From positions 930,001 to 994,000 of the forward strand of contig UGYN01000002.1 in NCBI GenBank assembly GCA_900457075.1: a DNA stretch of 64,000 nucleotides, in the 5' to 3' direction. Below the pieces are notes generated by a model. That model did not search any database, was not told the origin of the DNA, and saw only the letters and a list, made by a program, of their open reading frames with translations. The stretch is from Serratia quinivorans (GTDB lineage Bacteria; Pseudomonadota; Gammaproteobacteria; Enterobacterales; Enterobacteriaceae). The position numbers were made by a program, and so were the translations under genes. Of this stretch, positions 19,618-29,373 are shown piece after piece (the stretch's first letter is position 1; each line of letters begins with the position of its first letter).

Positions 19618-19646
19618 TTGACGCAAAACGGCCATATACGCATAAT
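19618..19646 (+). promoter_or_regulatory. Promoter of the tRNA operon
   Basis: TTGACG and CATAAT are separated by exactly 17 bp and followed by a GC-rich discriminator (GCGCCCCGC). This is the arrangement of growth-rate and stringently controlled stable-RNA promoters. The first tRNA begins 39 bp downstream. Confidence 0.8.
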
Positions 19647-19685
19647 GCGCCCCGCAACGCCGATGAAGGTTGCGCGAAAAAAGAT

Positions 19686-19762
19686 GGCTACGTAGCTCAG
19701 CTGGTTAGAGCACATCACTCATAATGATGGGGTCACAGGTTCAAATCCCGTCGTAGCCACCA
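19686..19762 (+). tRNA. metT: tRNA-Met (CAT), elongator type, first copy
   Basis: A 77-nt cloverleaf from GGCTACG to CGTAGCCACCA with encoded CCA. The anticodon stem-loop ATCACTCATAATGAT gives anticodon CAT. The paired first base and sequence match E. coli metT/metU elongator tRNA-Met. It is the first gene of the operon and is identical to the copy at 20122. Confidence 0.95.
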
Positions 19763-19772
19763 TCTTTTTTTT

Positions 19773-19857
19773 GCGGGAGTGGCGAAATTGGTAGACGCAC
19801 TAGATTTAGGTTCTAGCGCCGCAAGGTGTGCGAGTTCAAGTCTCGCCTCCCGCACCA
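19773..19857 (+). tRNA. leuW: tRNA-Leu (TAG)
   Basis: An 85-nt tRNA with a long variable arm, from GCGGGAG to CTCCCGCACCA with encoded CCA. Anticodon TAG lies in CTAGATTTAGGTTCTAG. It equals E. coli leuW by sequence and position. Confidence 0.95.
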
Positions 19858-19886
19858 TTTCTTATCATCGGGTTGCAGGCATCAGA

Positions 19887-19961
19887 TGGGGTATCGCCAA
19901 GCGGTAAGGCACTGGTTTTTGATACCAGCATTCCCTGGTTCGAATCCAGGTACCCCAGCCA
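19887..19961 (+). tRNA. glnU: tRNA-Gln (TTG), first copy
   Basis: A 75-nt tRNA from TGGGGTATCG to ACCCCAGCCA with encoded CCA. The anticodon loop in CTGGTTTTTGATACCAG gives TTG. It is identical to the next copy at 20009. Confidence 0.95.
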
Positions 19962-20008
19962 TTTTTTAAATGGTTGGATGCAGTAAGAAGAAGTTGAAAA
20001 TTTGTTGA

Positions 20009-20083
20009 TGGGGTATCGCCAAGCGGTAAGGCACTGGTTTTTGATACCAGCATTCCCTGGTTCGAATCCAGGTACCCCAGCCA
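20009..20083 (+). tRNA. glnW: tRNA-Gln (TTG), second copy
   Basis: A 75-nt duplicate of the gene at 19887 with the same anticodon TTG and encoded CCA. It corresponds to glnW in the E. coli metT-leuW-glnU-glnW-metU-glnV-glnX operon. Confidence 0.95.
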
Positions 20084-20121
20084 TCAACATCATTGACTTT
20101 TAAAGTAAAATATCAAAAAAT

Positions 20122-20198
20122 GGCTACGTAGCTCAGCTGGTTAGAGCACATCACTCATAATGATGGGGTCACAGGTTCAAATCCCGTCGTAGCCACCA
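20122..20198 (+). tRNA. metU: tRNA-Met (CAT), elongator type, second copy
   Basis: A 77-nt identical duplicate of the tRNA at 19686, anticodon CAT, encoded CCA. Confidence 0.95.
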
Positions 20199-20217
20199 TA
20201 TTTTACTGTTTTACAAT

Positions 20218-20292
20218 TGGGGTGTCGCCAAGCGGTAAGGCTCTGGTTTCTGATACCAGCATACCCAGGTTCGAATCCTGGCACCCCAGCCA
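20218..20292 (+). tRNA. glnV: tRNA-Gln (CTG)
   Basis: A 75-nt tRNA from TGGGGTGTCG to CACCCCAGCCA. The anticodon loop in CTGGTTTCTGATACCAG gives CTG. It is the last gene of the operon; the second CTG copy found in E. coli (glnX) is absent. Confidence 0.95.
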
Positions 20293-20302
20293 CATTTAGA
20301 AA

Positions 20303-20326
20303 AGCCCGCTTCGGCGGGCTTTTTGC
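20303..20326 (+). terminator. tRNA operon terminator
   Basis: AGCCCGC-TTCG-GCGGGCT followed by TTTTT lies 10 bp after the last tRNA. It also stands before the convergent ubiF. Confidence 0.9.
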
Positions 20327-20376
20327 TGTCTGTCATTCGGCAAATGACCGGGCCCAGCAAGCTGAACCCGTTCAGG

Positions 20377-21558
20377 TTATAAACCCAGCGCGTACTTCAA
20401 CGCATTTTCCTTTAGCTTGCCCGCCCGTTGTGCCGCCATCAACGCAAGATTGCGTGCCACGCTTAACGGTGCCAAATTATTGCTAAAGGCGGTGTAAAAC
20501 AGATCCATGCCGCTTTGCATCAGCAAATTATCGGTACGGCGACGACGCTGATAGCGCATCAGCACCGCTTCACTGCTCCAGTCCTCACCCTGTTCCCGCG
20601 CCTCACTCAACACCGCCAGCAAGGCGTCCACATCGCGATATCCCAGATTCACGCCCTGCCCGGCTAACGGATTAATGGTGTGCGCCGCGTCACCGAGCAA
20701 CGCCAGCCCCGGTAACACATAGCGCTGTGCGTGGCGACGCGCCAGCGGGAAAGATCCGGCGGCATGTACCTTCGCCGTTCCCAAACGTGCAGGAAACGCC
20801 TCAGCGATTTCGCGCTCAAGCTGCGCCGGCGGCATCGCCTGCAACTGACGAATACGCTGCGGGCTGTCGTACCACACCAGCGAGGCCCACTGATCATACA
20901 GCGGCAGGAAAGCGCGTGGGCCTGAAGGGAAAAATTGCTGCCAGGTTACATCCTGCTGCGGCGCACCGGTCTCAACGGTGATCAGCATGCAGGACTGACG
21001 GTACTGCCAGCCGCTGGTGCCGATAGCCGCCAGATTACGCACCTGCGAGTTGGCCCCGTCAGCCCCGACCACCAGACGCGCCTGAAGCGTCTCAGAAGAG
21101 TCCAGTGTCACTTGCCAATGGTCATCGCCCCGTTGCAGCGAACGCAGCCTGGCGGGGCAATAGAGCGTCAGATTGTCGCACTGCTCGAGTTGCTGCCACA
21201 GCGCCAGTTGCAAAATGCGGTTTTCCACCATAAAGCCCAGCTCCGGCAGGCCGAGTGAAGCGGCGTCAAACGCCACCCGTGCCGACGCCCACTCCCAGGT
21301 TTCCAAACGGCGGTACGGTGCGGTGCGCATCGCTTGCACCGCCGGCCAGGCACCGAGCTGTTTGAGCAACCCTACCGAGGTGCAGCCAATCGCGGAAATA
21401 CGCAAGTCCGGCGGGCTTTGCGCATCAAACGCTTGCGGCGCCTGATGTTCCAGCAATGCCACCGACCAACCGGCCTGCGCCAGCCCCAGCGCGGCGGCCG
21501 CGCCAACCATGCCACCGCCTACCACCACCGCGTCATACCGTTTTTGAGAAGTGTTCAT
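20377..21558 (-). CDS. ubiF: 3-demethoxyubiquinol 3-hydroxylase
   Basis: UbiF is an FAD monooxygenase adding a late ring hydroxyl in ubiquinone synthesis. The 393-residue chain begins MNTSQKRYDAVVVGGGMVGA, with the GxGxxG dinucleotide-binding motif. It has the GDAAHTINPLAGQGVNLG motif of the UbiH/UbiF/COQ6 family about three-quarters along. The start at 21558 is set by homology; the ribosome site is weak (AACAAT), and upstream in-frame ATGs would add a non-family leader. It is convergent with the tRNA operon and divergent from miaB, as in E. coli. Confidence 0.93.
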   Translation of the reverse strand: MNTSQKRYDAVVVGGGMVGAAAALGLAQAGWSVALLEHQAPQAFDAQSPPDLRISAIGCTSVGLLKQLGAWPAVQAMRTAPYRRLETWEWASARVAFDAASLGLPELGFMVENRILQLALWQQLEQCDNLTLYCPARLRSLQRGDDHWQVTLDSSETLQARLVVGADGANSQVRNLAAIGTSGWQYRQSCMLITVETGAPQQDVTWQQFFPSGPRAFLPLYDQWASLVWYDSPQRIRQLQAMPPAQLEREIAEAFPARLGTAKVHAAGSFPLARRHAQRYVLPGLALLGDAAHTINPLAGQGVNLGYRDVDALLAVLSEAREQGEDWSSEAVLMRYQRRRRTDNLLMQSGMDLFYTAFSNNLAPLSVARNLALMAAQRAGKLKENALKYALGL

Positions 21559-21757
21559 ATTGTTGGCTATTTTTTCTTGGTTAATTATCGCCATCCCCAC
21601 CGGCATGGCGTTTGGCATCAGTGTAACGGATTTTTAATTTGGCTTCAGGTCGCATGCCGTTTTCCCCGCGCTGGTCACAACGGCGTCAAATGTTTACAAT
21701 AGCGCCCTGCATGTCGCGTATCGCAACTTTCGCTCCGCACTGAGTAATGGCAAGTCA

Positions 21758-23182
21758 ATGACCAAAAAACTACATATCAAAACCTGGGGCTGCCAGATGA
21801 ATGAATATGATTCATCAAAAATGGCGGACTTACTGGGAAGCACGCACGGTTATCAATGGACCGACAACGCTGAAGAAGCGGACGTGCTGCTGCTCAATAC
21901 CTGCTCGATCCGCGAGAAAGCGCAGGAAAAAGTTTTCGCCATGTTGGGCCGCTGGAGGCTGTTGAAAGAAAAGAACCCGGCGCTGATTATCGGCGTGGGG
22001 GGCTGCGTGGCCTCGCAGGAAGGTGAACACATCCGTAGCCGTGCGCCCTGTGTCGACGTGGTGTTTGGGCCGCAAACCCTGCACCGCCTGCCGGAAATGC
22101 TCAATCACGTGCAGGGCACCCGCAGCCCGATCGTCGATATCAGCTTCCCGGAGATCGAAAAGTTCGACCGCTTGCCGGAACCCCGTGCAGAAGGCCCGAC
22201 CGCCTTTGTCTCCATCATGGAAGGCTGCAACAAATACTGTACCTTCTGCGTGGTGCCTTATACCCGCGGAGAAGAAGTCAGCCGCCCAAGCGACGACGTG
22301 CTGTTTGAAGTCGCCCAACTGGCGGCGCAGGGCGTGCGTGAAGTCAACCTGCTCGGCCAGAACGTCAATGCCTACCGCGGGGCAACCTACGACGGCGGCA
22401 TCTGCTCCTTTGCCGAACTGTTGCGCCTGGTGGCGGCCATTGACGGCATCGACCGCATCCGCTACACCACCAGCCATCCGATTGAATTCACCGACGATAT
22501 TATTGCGGTATACGAAGACACGCCGGAGTTGGTCAGCTTCCTGCATCTGCCGGTACAGAGCGGTTCAGACCGCATACTGACCATGATGAAGCGCGCGCAC
22601 ACCGCACTGGAATACAAAGCGATCATTCGCAAACTGCGCAAGGCGCGGCCGGACATTCAGCTCAGCTCTGATTTTATCATCGGCTTCCCAGGGGAAACCC
22701 AGGCCGACTTCGAACAGACCATGAACCTGATTGCCGAGATCAACTTCGACACCAGCTTCAGCTTTATCTACTCGTCACGCCCAGGTACCCCGGCGGCCGA
22801 TATGGTGGACGACGTCAGCGAAGACGAAAAGAAACAGCGCCTGTATATCCTGCAGGATCGCATCAACCAGCAGGTGCTGCAGTTCAGCCGCCGGATGCTC
22901 GGTACCGTTCAGCGCATTCTGGTGGAAGGCACCTCACGTAAAAGCGTGATGGAGCTGGCGGGGCGTACCGCCTGCAACCGTATGGTAAACTTTGAAGGCA
23001 CGCCGGATATGATTGGCCAGTTCGTGGATGTGGAAATCACCGAAGTCCTGACCAACTCACTGCGTGGCGCAGTAGTGCGTACCGAACAGCAGATGGATCT
23101 GCGCGTACATGAATCCCCGCAGTCGGTGATCGCCCGTACCCGCAAAGAGAATGCGCTGGGTGTCGGCATTTACCAGCCCTGA
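21758..23182 (+). CDS. miaB: tRNA-2-methylthio-N6-isopentenyladenosine synthase
   Basis: MiaB adds a methylthio group to i6A37 of tRNAs reading UNN codons. The 474-residue radical-SAM protein has the N-terminal UPF0004 domain with three cluster cysteines (WGCQMN, LLNTCSI, GGCVAS). The radical-SAM CxxxCxxC motif is in [12 protein letters not shown], and a C-terminal TRAM domain follows. It is divergent from ubiF. Confidence 0.97.
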   Translation: MTKKLHIKTWGCQMNEYDSSKMADLLGSTHGYQWTDNAEEADVLLLNTCSIREKAQEKVFAMLGRWRLLKEKNPALIIGVGGCVASQEGEHIRSRAPCVDVVFGPQTLHRLPEMLNHVQGTRSPIVDISFPEIEKFDRLPEPRAEGPTAFVSIMEGCNKYCTFCVVPYTRGEEVSRPSDDVLFEVAQLAAQGVREVNLLGQNVNAYRGATYDGGICSFAELLRLVAAIDGIDRIRYTTSHPIEFTDDIIAVYEDTPELVSFLHLPVQSGSDRILTMMKRAHTALEYKAIIRKLRKARPDIQLSSDFIIGFPGETQADFEQTMNLIAEINFDTSFSFIYSSRPGTPAADMVDDVSEDEKKQRLYILQDRINQQVLQFSRRMLGTVQRILVEGTSRKSVMELAGRTACNRMVNFEGTPDMIGQFVDVEITEVLTNSLRGAVVRTEQQMDLRVHESPQSVIARTRKENALGVGIYQP

Positions 23183-23205
23183 CGCTGTTTTAGCCTGGCG
23201 CTAAC

Positions 23206-23290
23206 CGTGGCGGCCGCGCTTCCCGCCGCCACGATAACGATGATCCTTATTATTTCTCTGTCGGGCCACGCGCCCGGCAATTTTCTTTTT
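23206..23290 (+). terminator. miaB terminator region, two hairpins
   Basis: CGTGGCGGC/GCCGCCACG (23206-23214 and 23225-23233) forms a 9-bp stem without a T tract. A second stem CGGGC/GCCCG (23262-23276) is followed by a long T-rich run. The second is the more likely termination point. Confidence 0.6.
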
Positions 23291-23321
23291 TTTATTTTTT
23301 TGATTGAAGAGGCGACATAGC

Positions 23322-23657
23322 ATGCAACTCCCACACTGCCCGAAGTGCAATTCCGAATACACTTATCAGGACAACAATCTGTTTATCTGTCCTGAGTGCG
23401 CCCATGAGTGGAGCGACAGCGCCCCGGCGGAAGACAATGATGCGCTGATTGTCAAAGATGCCAACGGCAACCTGCTGGCCGACGGCGACGCCGTGACCGT
23501 GGTAAAAGATCTGAAGGTCAAAGGCAGCTCTTCGATGCTGAAAATTGGCACCAAGGTGAAAAACATTCGTCTGGTGGAAGGCGACCACAACATCGACTGC
23601 AAAATTGATGGCTTTGGCCAAATGAAACTGAAGTCCGAGTTCGTGAAAAAGAACTGA
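23322..23657 (+). CDS. yjdM: YjdM (PhnA) zinc-ribbon protein
   Basis: This 111-residue cytoplasmic protein is highly conserved with E. coli YjdM (PhnA). An N-terminal zinc ribbon with CPKC and CPEC pairs is followed by a small beta domain containing [13 protein letters not shown] and [12 protein letters not shown]. Despite the PhnA name its role in phosphonate use is not established. The ATG at 23322 follows GAAGAGGCGA; an in-frame TTG at 23304 would overlap that site. It lies between miaB and ybeZ, where E. coli has no such gene. Confidence 0.92.
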   Translation: MQLPHCPKCNSEYTYQDNNLFICPECAHEWSDSAPAEDNDALIVKDANGNLLADGDAVTVVKDLKVKGSSSMLKIGTKVKNIRLVEGDHNIDCKIDGFGQMKLKSEFVKKN

Positions 23658-23871
23658 TCCCAGCTTCCATTCTCAAGTCATTACGCGGCTGTTTTGGCCG
23701 CGTTTTTCCTCCCCCTACCCTTGAAATTCAGCGCCGACGCACAGATAGATCATGGGTAAACTTGCGCCCATGCGTCGCACCATGAATAATTCAGGGTAGA
23801 GAACCTCAGGGTTTGCCCTGAATGCGCGTACCGAAAATCAACCAGGCCCGATATGAGCCTTGAGGAATAGT

Positions 23872-24927
23872 TTGAACGTCGCAACACAAGAAATTTTGTT
23901 AGAGCCGGCAGACAATCAGCGATTGCTCAGCCTGTGCGGCCCGTTTGATGACAATATCAAACAACTCGAACGCCGGTTGGGCATTGAAATCAACCGCCGT
24001 GATAACCGTTTCAAGCTGGTTGGCAAAAACCTGTGCGTGGTTGCCGCCGCCGATATCCTGCGCCACCTGTATGTGGACACCTCGCCCATCCGCGGCGTGA
24101 TCCCGGATATCGACCCGGAACAGATCCATCTGGCCATCAAAGAAAGCCGGGTGTTGGAACAGGTTGCCGACAGCGTGCCGGATTACGGCAAAGCGGTCAC
24201 CATCAAAACCAAACGCGGCATGGTGAAACCGCGCACGCCGAACCAGGCGCAGTACATCGCCAATATTCTCGACCATGATATTACCTTCGGTATTGGCCCG
24301 GCCGGTACCGGCAAAACCTATCTGGCGGTTGCCGCTGCGGTAGACGCGCTGGAACGTCAGGAAATTCGTCGCATTATGCTGACCCGCCCTGCGGTCGAGG
24401 CCGGTGAGAAACTGGGCTTCCTGCCGGGAGATCTGAGCCAAAAGGTCGATCCTTATCTGCGCCCGCTGTACGACGCCCTGTTTGAAATGCTGGGCTTTGA
24501 GCGCGTGGAGAAACTGATTGAACGTAACGTGATTGAAGTGGCACCCCTGGCCTATATGCGCGGCCGTACCCTGAACGATGCGTTTATCATTCTTGATGAG
24601 AGCCAGAACACCACCATCGAACAGATGAAAATGTTCCTGACGCGCATCGGCTTCAATTCAAAGGCAGTGATTACCGGTGACGTGACGCAGATAGACCTGC
24701 CGCGCAACCAAAAATCCGGCCTGCGCCATGCCGTGGAAGTGCTGTCGGACGTCGAAGAGCTGAGCTTCAACTTCTTCCATAGTGAAGACGTGGTACGCCA
24801 TCCGGTGGTGGCCCGCGTGGTCATCGCCTATGAAGCCTGGGAAGCCGCCGAACAAAAGCGCAAAGACGCCATTGCCGAACAACGTAAACGCGAGGCGACC
24901 CTCGCCTCCGAGCAGGAGACACCATGA
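23872..24927 (+). CDS. ybeZ: PhoH-like ATPase YbeZ
   Basis: YbeZ is a cytoplasmic PhoH-family P-loop ATPase working with the YbeY RNase in rRNA maturation and quality control. The 351-residue chain has Walker [11 protein letters not shown] and Walker [11 protein letters not shown]. The chosen start is TTG at 23872 ([15 protein letters not shown]), because TGAGGA lies about 7 nt upstream and homology begins there; the only other in-frame start is a TTG at 23860 that overlaps the ribosome site. Its end overlaps ybeY by 4 nt (ATGA), indicating translational coupling. Confidence 0.93.
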   Translation: MNVATQEILLEPADNQRLLSLCGPFDDNIKQLERRLGIEINRRDNRFKLVGKNLCVVAAADILRHLYVDTSPIRGVIPDIDPEQIHLAIKESRVLEQVADSVPDYGKAVTIKTKRGMVKPRTPNQAQYIANILDHDITFGIGPAGTGKTYLAVAAAVDALERQEIRRIMLTRPAVEAGEKLGFLPGDLSQKVDPYLRPLYDALFEMLGFERVEKLIERNVIEVAPLAYMRGRTLNDAFIILDESQNTTIEQMKMFLTRIGFNSKAVITGDVTQIDLPRNQKSGLRHAVEVLSDVEELSFNFFHSEDVVRHPVVARVVIAYEAWEAAEQKRKDAIAEQRKREATLASEQETP

Positions 24928-25397
24928 GTCAGGTGATTTTGGATCTGCAGCTGGCCTGTGCAGATAACAGTGGCCTGCCGGATGAAGCCACCTTCCAGCG
25001 CTGGCTGGAAGGCGTGCTGCCGCAGTTTCAGGAAGAAGCGGAGGTCACCATTCGCCTGGTGGATGAAGCCGAAAGCAATGAACTGAACCTGACCTATCGT
25101 GGCATGGACAAACCGACCAACGTGTTGTCATTCCCGTTCGAAGCTCCCCCGGGTATCGAGCTGCCGCTGCTTGGCGATCTGATCATCTGCCGTCAGGTGG
25201 TTGAACGGGAAGCCGCTGAGCAAGACAAGGCGCTGGAGGCCCACTGGGCGCATATGGTTGTCCATGGCAGCCTTCATCTGCTAGGGTATGACCACATCGA
25301 AGACGATGAAGCCGAAGAAATGGAGTCTTTGGAAACCGAAATCATGCACGGACTGGGTTACCCGGACCCGTACCTGGCGGAAAAAGACCCCCTCTGA
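24924..25397 (+). CDS. ybeY: Endoribonuclease YbeY
   Basis: YbeY is a zinc-dependent single-strand RNase acting in 16S rRNA 3'-end maturation and 70S quality control. The 157-residue protein carries the family motif [11 protein letters not shown] with the three metal-binding histidines and a conserved NVLSFPFE segment. It overlaps ybeZ by 4 nt and is followed by a CAGCCCC/GGGGCTG hairpin (25416-25434) before ybeX. Confidence 0.96.
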   Translation: MSQVILDLQLACADNSGLPDEATFQRWLEGVLPQFQEEAEVTIRLVDEAESNELNLTYRGMDKPTNVLSFPFEAPPGIELPLLGDLIICRQVVEREAAEQDKALEAHWAHMVVHGSLHLLGYDHIEDDEAEEMESLETEIMHGLGYPDPYLAEKDPL

Positions 25398-25481
25398 CGT
25401 CAGCTGATTTCCCCGCAGCCCCTGTATGGGGCTGTCGCTGACTCCCCTAACTCTGACATGAGTGATATTAACTAAAACGCC

Positions 25482-26360
25482 ATGAGCGACGACCATTCAC
25501 AAAGCAATGACAGCCCCAGTCCCAAGAAGGGGTTCTTTACTCTTATCCTTAACCAGCTGTTCCACGGCGAACCAAAAAACCGTGGCGATCTGGTAGAGCT
25601 GATCCGTGATTCCGAGCAAAACGACCTGATCGATCCCGATACCCGTGACATGCTGGAAGGCGTGATGGATATCGCCGAGCAGCGCGTGCGCGACATCATG
25701 ATCCCGCGCTCCCAGATGGTGACGCTCAAGCGTAACCAAACGCTGGAAGAGTGCCTGGACGTGATTATCGAATCCGCCCACTCGCGCTTCCCGGTGATCA
25801 GCGAAGATAAAGATCACATCGAAGGCATTCTGATGGCCAAGGATCTGCTGCCGTTTATGCGCGCAGAGTCCGAGGAATTCAGCATCGACAAGGTGCTACG
25901 CACCGCAGTGGTGGTGCCGGAAAGCAAGCGGGTCGACCGGATGCTGAAGGAGTTCCGCTCCCAGCGTTATCACATGGCGATTGTCATTGACGAATTCGGC
26001 GGCGTGTCCGGCCTGGTCACTATCGAAGACATTCTGGAACTGATTGTCGGCGAAATTGAAGACGAGTATGACGACGAGGACGACCTGGACATCCGCCAGC
26101 TCAGTCGTCATATGTATACCGTGCGCGCACTGGCGCCGATTGAAGACTTCAACGAAGCCTTCGGCACCCACTTCAGCGACGACGAGGTCGACACCATCGG
26201 TGGCCTGGTCATGCAAGCCTTCGGCCACCTGCCTGCACGTGGGGAAACCATTGAAATCGAAGGTTACCTATTTAAAGTTGCGATGGCCGACAGTCGACGT
26301 ATCATCCAGGTTCATGTAAAAATTCCGGACGATTCTCCGCAACCGAAACTGGAAGAATAA
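25482..26360 (+). CDS. ybeX: CBS-domain protein YbeX/CorC
   Basis: This 292-residue cytoplasmic protein has two CBS domains (about residues 70-195, including [12 protein letters not shown] and [17 protein letters not shown]) and a C-terminal CorC/HlyC transporter-associated domain. It has been linked to Mg2+/Co2+ efflux and to ribosome metabolism; the molecular role is unsettled. It starts [17 protein letters not shown] and is 7 nt upstream of lnt, forming ybeZYX-lnt. Confidence 0.94.
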   Translation: MSDDHSQSNDSPSPKKGFFTLILNQLFHGEPKNRGDLVELIRDSEQNDLIDPDTRDMLEGVMDIAEQRVRDIMIPRSQMVTLKRNQTLEECLDVIIESAHSRFPVISEDKDHIEGILMAKDLLPFMRAESEEFSIDKVLRTAVVVPESKRVDRMLKEFRSQRYHMAIVIDEFGGVSGLVTIEDILELIVGEIEDEYDDEDDLDIRQLSRHMYTVRALAPIEDFNEAFGTHFSDDEVDTIGGLVMQAFGHLPARGETIEIEGYLFKVAMADSRRIIQVHVKIPDDSPQPKLEE

Positions 26361-26367
26361 ATCGAAC

Positions 26368-27897
26368 ATGGCTAAAGCCTCTTACCTTGATCGCCAGTGG
26401 GTTCGCGCCCTACTGGCGCTGTTGACTGGTGCCAGTGGCACGCTGGCGTTTTCCCCTTACGATATCTGGCCGGCGGCCATTGTCTCCCTGATTGGCCTGC
26501 TGGCCGTTACCCTGAACCGCACCACCAAACAGTCCGCCCTGCTCGGCTTCTGCTGGGGCTTTGGCCTGTTTGGTAGCGGGATCAACTGGGTTTACGTCAG
26601 TATCGCCGACTTCGGTGGCATGCCGTTTTCCGTCAATATCTTCCTGGTGGCGCTGCTCGCCGCCTATCTGTCTCTGTATACCGGGCTGTTCGCCGGCTTG
26701 CTGGCACGCCTTTGGCCAACCACCAGTTGGTATCGCCTGGCCATTGCTGCGCCGGTGCTGTGGCAGGTCACCGAGTTTTTACGCGGCTGGGTGCTGACCG
26801 GCTTCCCCTGGCTGCAATTTGGCTACAGCCAACTCAACGGCCCGTTGAAAGGCGTGGCGCCACTGCTGGGGGTAGATACCATTACCTTTATGCTGATGGC
26901 GATTGCCGGGTTGCTGGTGTATGCCGTCAATCAACGTCGCATCACGCCGGCGGTGGTGGCGGTTGCACTGCTGCTGTTGCCGTGGCCGCTGCGCCAGTTG
27001 CATTGGTACACCCCTCAACCGGACAAGGCGGTCAACGTCGCGATGGTGCAGGGCAATATCGCTCAGTCGATGAAGTGGGACCCGAAAGCGCTGGTCAGTA
27101 CGCTGCAAACCTATCTGGATGAAACCCGTCCTTATATGGGCAAAGCGCCGATCATCATTTGGCCGGAATCTGCCATCCCGGATTACGAAGCCAGCCAGAA
27201 CGGCTTCCTGACCATGATGGACGATCTGATGCGTGCCAAAAACAGTAGCCTGATCACCGGCATTGTTGACGTTCGTGCCACCCCACAGGGCCAGCAAATC
27301 TACAACAGCGCCATCGTGTTGGGTGAACCGACGCCATACGTTTATCCGGCCAAAGACCGCTACAACAAGCACCATCTGGTGCCGTTCGGCGAGTTTGTTC
27401 CGTTGGAAACCCTGCTGCGTCCACTGGCGCCGTTCTTCGACCTGCCGATGTCCTCTTTCAGCCGTGGCGATTACGTCCAGCCTCAGCTCAGCGTGAAGGG
27501 CTACAACCTGACGGCGGCGATTTGTTATGAAATTGTCCTTGGCCAGCAGGTGCGCGATAACTTCCGCCCGGACACCAACTTCCTGCTGACCATCTCCAAC
27601 GATGCCTGGTTCGGTCATTCCATCGGCCCGTGGCAGCACTTCCAGATGGCGCGCATGCGTGCACTTGAGTTGGGCAGACCTCTGTTGCGCAGCACCAACA
27701 ACGGCGTGACAGCCGCAGTGGATGCTAACGGTGAAGTGATTGCAGAGATCCCGCAGTTCACTCGCAAGGTGCTGGAGGTGAAAATGACCCCCACCACCGG
27801 CATTACGCCTTATGCCCGCTTTGGCGCCACGCCATTGTGGATAATCACCTTGCTGCTCGGCGGCCTGGCGCTGTTCCTCGGCATGCGTCGTAAATAA
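26368..27897 (+). CDS. lnt: Apolipoprotein N-acyltransferase
   Basis: Lnt adds the third acyl chain to lipoproteins at the inner membrane. The 509-residue protein has an N-terminal block of about seven or eight membrane segments and a periplasmic nitrilase-like domain. The Glu-Lys-Cys triad is visible in [21 protein letters not shown] and [10 protein letters not shown], and a C-terminal membrane anchor ends [11 protein letters not shown]. It acts on lipoproteins such as ChiQ, LptE and RlpA encoded in this window. A terminator follows. Confidence 0.96.
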   Translation: MAKASYLDRQWVRALLALLTGASGTLAFSPYDIWPAAIVSLIGLLAVTLNRTTKQSALLGFCWGFGLFGSGINWVYVSIADFGGMPFSVNIFLVALLAAYLSLYTGLFAGLLARLWPTTSWYRLAIAAPVLWQVTEFLRGWVLTGFPWLQFGYSQLNGPLKGVAPLLGVDTITFMLMAIAGLLVYAVNQRRITPAVVAVALLLLPWPLRQLHWYTPQPDKAVNVAMVQGNIAQSMKWDPKALVSTLQTYLDETRPYMGKAPIIIWPESAIPDYEASQNGFLTMMDDLMRAKNSSLITGIVDVRATPQGQQIYNSAIVLGEPTPYVYPAKDRYNKHHLVPFGEFVPLETLLRPLAPFFDLPMSSFSRGDYVQPQLSVKGYNLTAAICYEIVLGQQVRDNFRPDTNFLLTISNDAWFGHSIGPWQHFQMARMRALELGRPLLRSTNNGVTAAVDANGEVIAEIPQFTRKVLEVKMTPTTGITPYARFGATPLWIITLLLGGLALFLGMRRK

Positions 27898-27902
27898 TCC
27901 CC

Positions 27903-27936
27903 CGGGGCGTGGCCATCGGCGCGCCCCGTTGTTTTT
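27903..27936 (+). terminator. lnt terminator
   Basis: CGGGGCG and CGCCCCG form a 7-bp stem followed by TTGTTTTT, 6 bp after the lnt stop. Confidence 0.8.
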
Positions 27937-28279
27937 CCCTCCCTGTCAAAAATCATTGCCAAATCAACGCTTCTGGCACACTCCTTGCTTTACTTACTCC
28001 GTGATTTAGAGCCGATTTACTTTTGCTGACGTTTCGTCGTATTTGTGCACAACTCGAGAGCATCACTGGCACCATCAAGGTGCATTGGGGTTTTGTTGCA
28101 TTAATTTGGTGCGCGTGGCGTCTCAAAAAAAGAAACATTTTAGTTTCAATCTGTTCACAATCGGCTATTTTCTAACGGTTATCTGTTCTAAGACTATCTT
28201 TATACTTGAGCAATAAATCTCCATTTAGAATCTGATGCTCTTTGAATTTGAGCCACCACAACAGCAAAGGAGTTGGACC
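27937..28279 (+). promoter_or_regulatory. gltI promoter and leader region
   Basis: No gene is seen here. TTATCT and TATACT spaced 16 bp apart (about 28178-28205) are a candidate promoter. Just before gltI, GCCACCACAACAGCAAAGG is a C/A-rich stretch next to the ribosome site. GcvB small RNA binds such stretches in gltI mRNA of related bacteria, so GcvB control is plausible but inferred. Confidence 0.45.
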
Positions 28280-29176
28280 ATGCAAATGCGTAAATTGGCG
28301 TTATCGTTACTGCTGATCGGTACGGCGGCTAACGTAGCCCATGCGGAAGAACTGACCGGTACGCTGAAGAAAATCAAAGACAACGGCGTGATCGTTGTCG
28401 GCCACCGCGAATCGTCAGTGCCGTTCTCCTACTACGACAACCAGCAGAAAGTGGTGGGCTACTCCCAGGACTACTCCAACCAAATCGTTGAAGCGGTTAA
28501 GAAAAAACTGAACGCCCCGGACCTGCAGGTCAAAATGCTGCCGATCACCTCTCAGAACCGTATTCCGCTGCTGCAAAACGGTACCTTTGACTTCGAGTGC
28601 GGCTCGACCACCAATAACCTTGAGCGCCAGAAACAGGCCGCCTTCTCCGACACCATCTTCGTGGTCGGTACCCGCCTGCTGGTGAAAAAAGGCTCTGACG
28701 TTAAAGATTTCAAAGATTTGGCTGGTAAACCGGTCGTAGTCACCTCCGGCACCACTTCGGAAGTGCTGCTCAATAAACTCAATGACAGCGGCAAAATGAA
28801 CATGCGCATCATCAGCGCCAAAGACCACGGTGATTCATTCCGCACCCTGGAAAGTGGCCGAGCAGTCGCCTTTATGATGGATGACGCCCTGTTGGCCGGT
28901 GAACGCGCGAAAGCCAAGAAGCCGGACCAATGGGAAATCATCGCAACGCCGCAGTCAAAAGAAGCCTACGGCTGTATGCTGCGTAAAGACGATCCTGAGT
29001 TCAAAAAACTGGTCGATGACACCATCGCTCAGGCCCAGACTTCAGGTGAAGCGGCAAAATGGTTTGATAAGTGGTTCAAACAGCCAATCCCACCGAAGAA
29101 CCTCAACATGAACTTCGAACTGTCAGACGACATGAAGCAACTGTTCAAAGAGCCTAACGACAAAGCACTGAACTAA
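28280..29176 (+). CDS. gltI: Glutamate/aspartate ABC transporter, periplasmic binding protein
   Basis: GltI binds glutamate and aspartate in the periplasm for GltJKL. The 298-residue chain has a Sec signal peptide (MQMRKLALSLLLIGTAANVAHA). The family-3 solute-binding fold follows, with FSYYDNQQKVVGYSQDYS and the FECGSTTNN ligand region. The ATG at 28280 has AAGGAG upstream; an in-frame upstream frame is ignored because it would precede the signal peptide. It heads gltIJKL. Confidence 0.96.
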   Translation: MQMRKLALSLLLIGTAANVAHAEELTGTLKKIKDNGVIVVGHRESSVPFSYYDNQQKVVGYSQDYSNQIVEAVKKKLNAPDLQVKMLPITSQNRIPLLQNGTFDFECGSTTNNLERQKQAAFSDTIFVVGTRLLVKKGSDVKDFKDLAGKPVVVTSGTTSEVLLNKLNDSGKMNMRIISAKDHGDSFRTLESGRAVAFMMDDALLAGERAKAKKPDQWEIIATPQSKEAYGCMLRKDDPEFKKLVDDTIAQAQTSGEAAKWFDKWFKQPIPPKNLNMNFELSDDMKQLFKEPNDKALN

Positions 29177-29230
29177 TAAAACAAAGTCCAGGGTAACCTG
29201 GTCTTGTTGATGGCTGGGACAGACAGGAAT

Positions 29231-29253
29231 GCGGGAGGCCGTTCCCCTCCCGC
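29231..29253 (+). terminator. Hairpin in the gltI-gltJ intergenic region
   Basis: GCGGGAGG and CCTCCCGC form an 8-bp stem followed by ACTTTCCCC. It lies 54 bp past gltI. It probably attenuates transcription or protects the gltI mRNA, giving excess binding protein over GltJKL. In E. coli this interval yields the SroC RNA; I cannot confirm an SroC homologue here. Confidence 0.55.
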
Positions 29254-29373
29254 ACTTTCCCCTTAACGCACCACCGATGCCGCACAGACAGGTCAGCCCG
29301 ACTGGCCGCGGTACTTTCGGCGTGAATAGTCATCAATCTTTAGGCGCTCTGCGCCCGCTTAACGGAGTTTGTT

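Noticed and set aside
19887..20292. Regularly spaced direct repeats resembling an array
   Set aside because: The repeated units are tRNA-Gln and tRNA-Met genes, not CRISPR repeats.
26779..27639. A 286-codon minus-strand frame in lnt
   Set aside because: Antisense to lnt with low-complexity composition; not a plausible protein.
29177..29373. Annotated SroC small RNA
   Set aside because: Only position and a hairpin support it; I could not match the SroC sequence.
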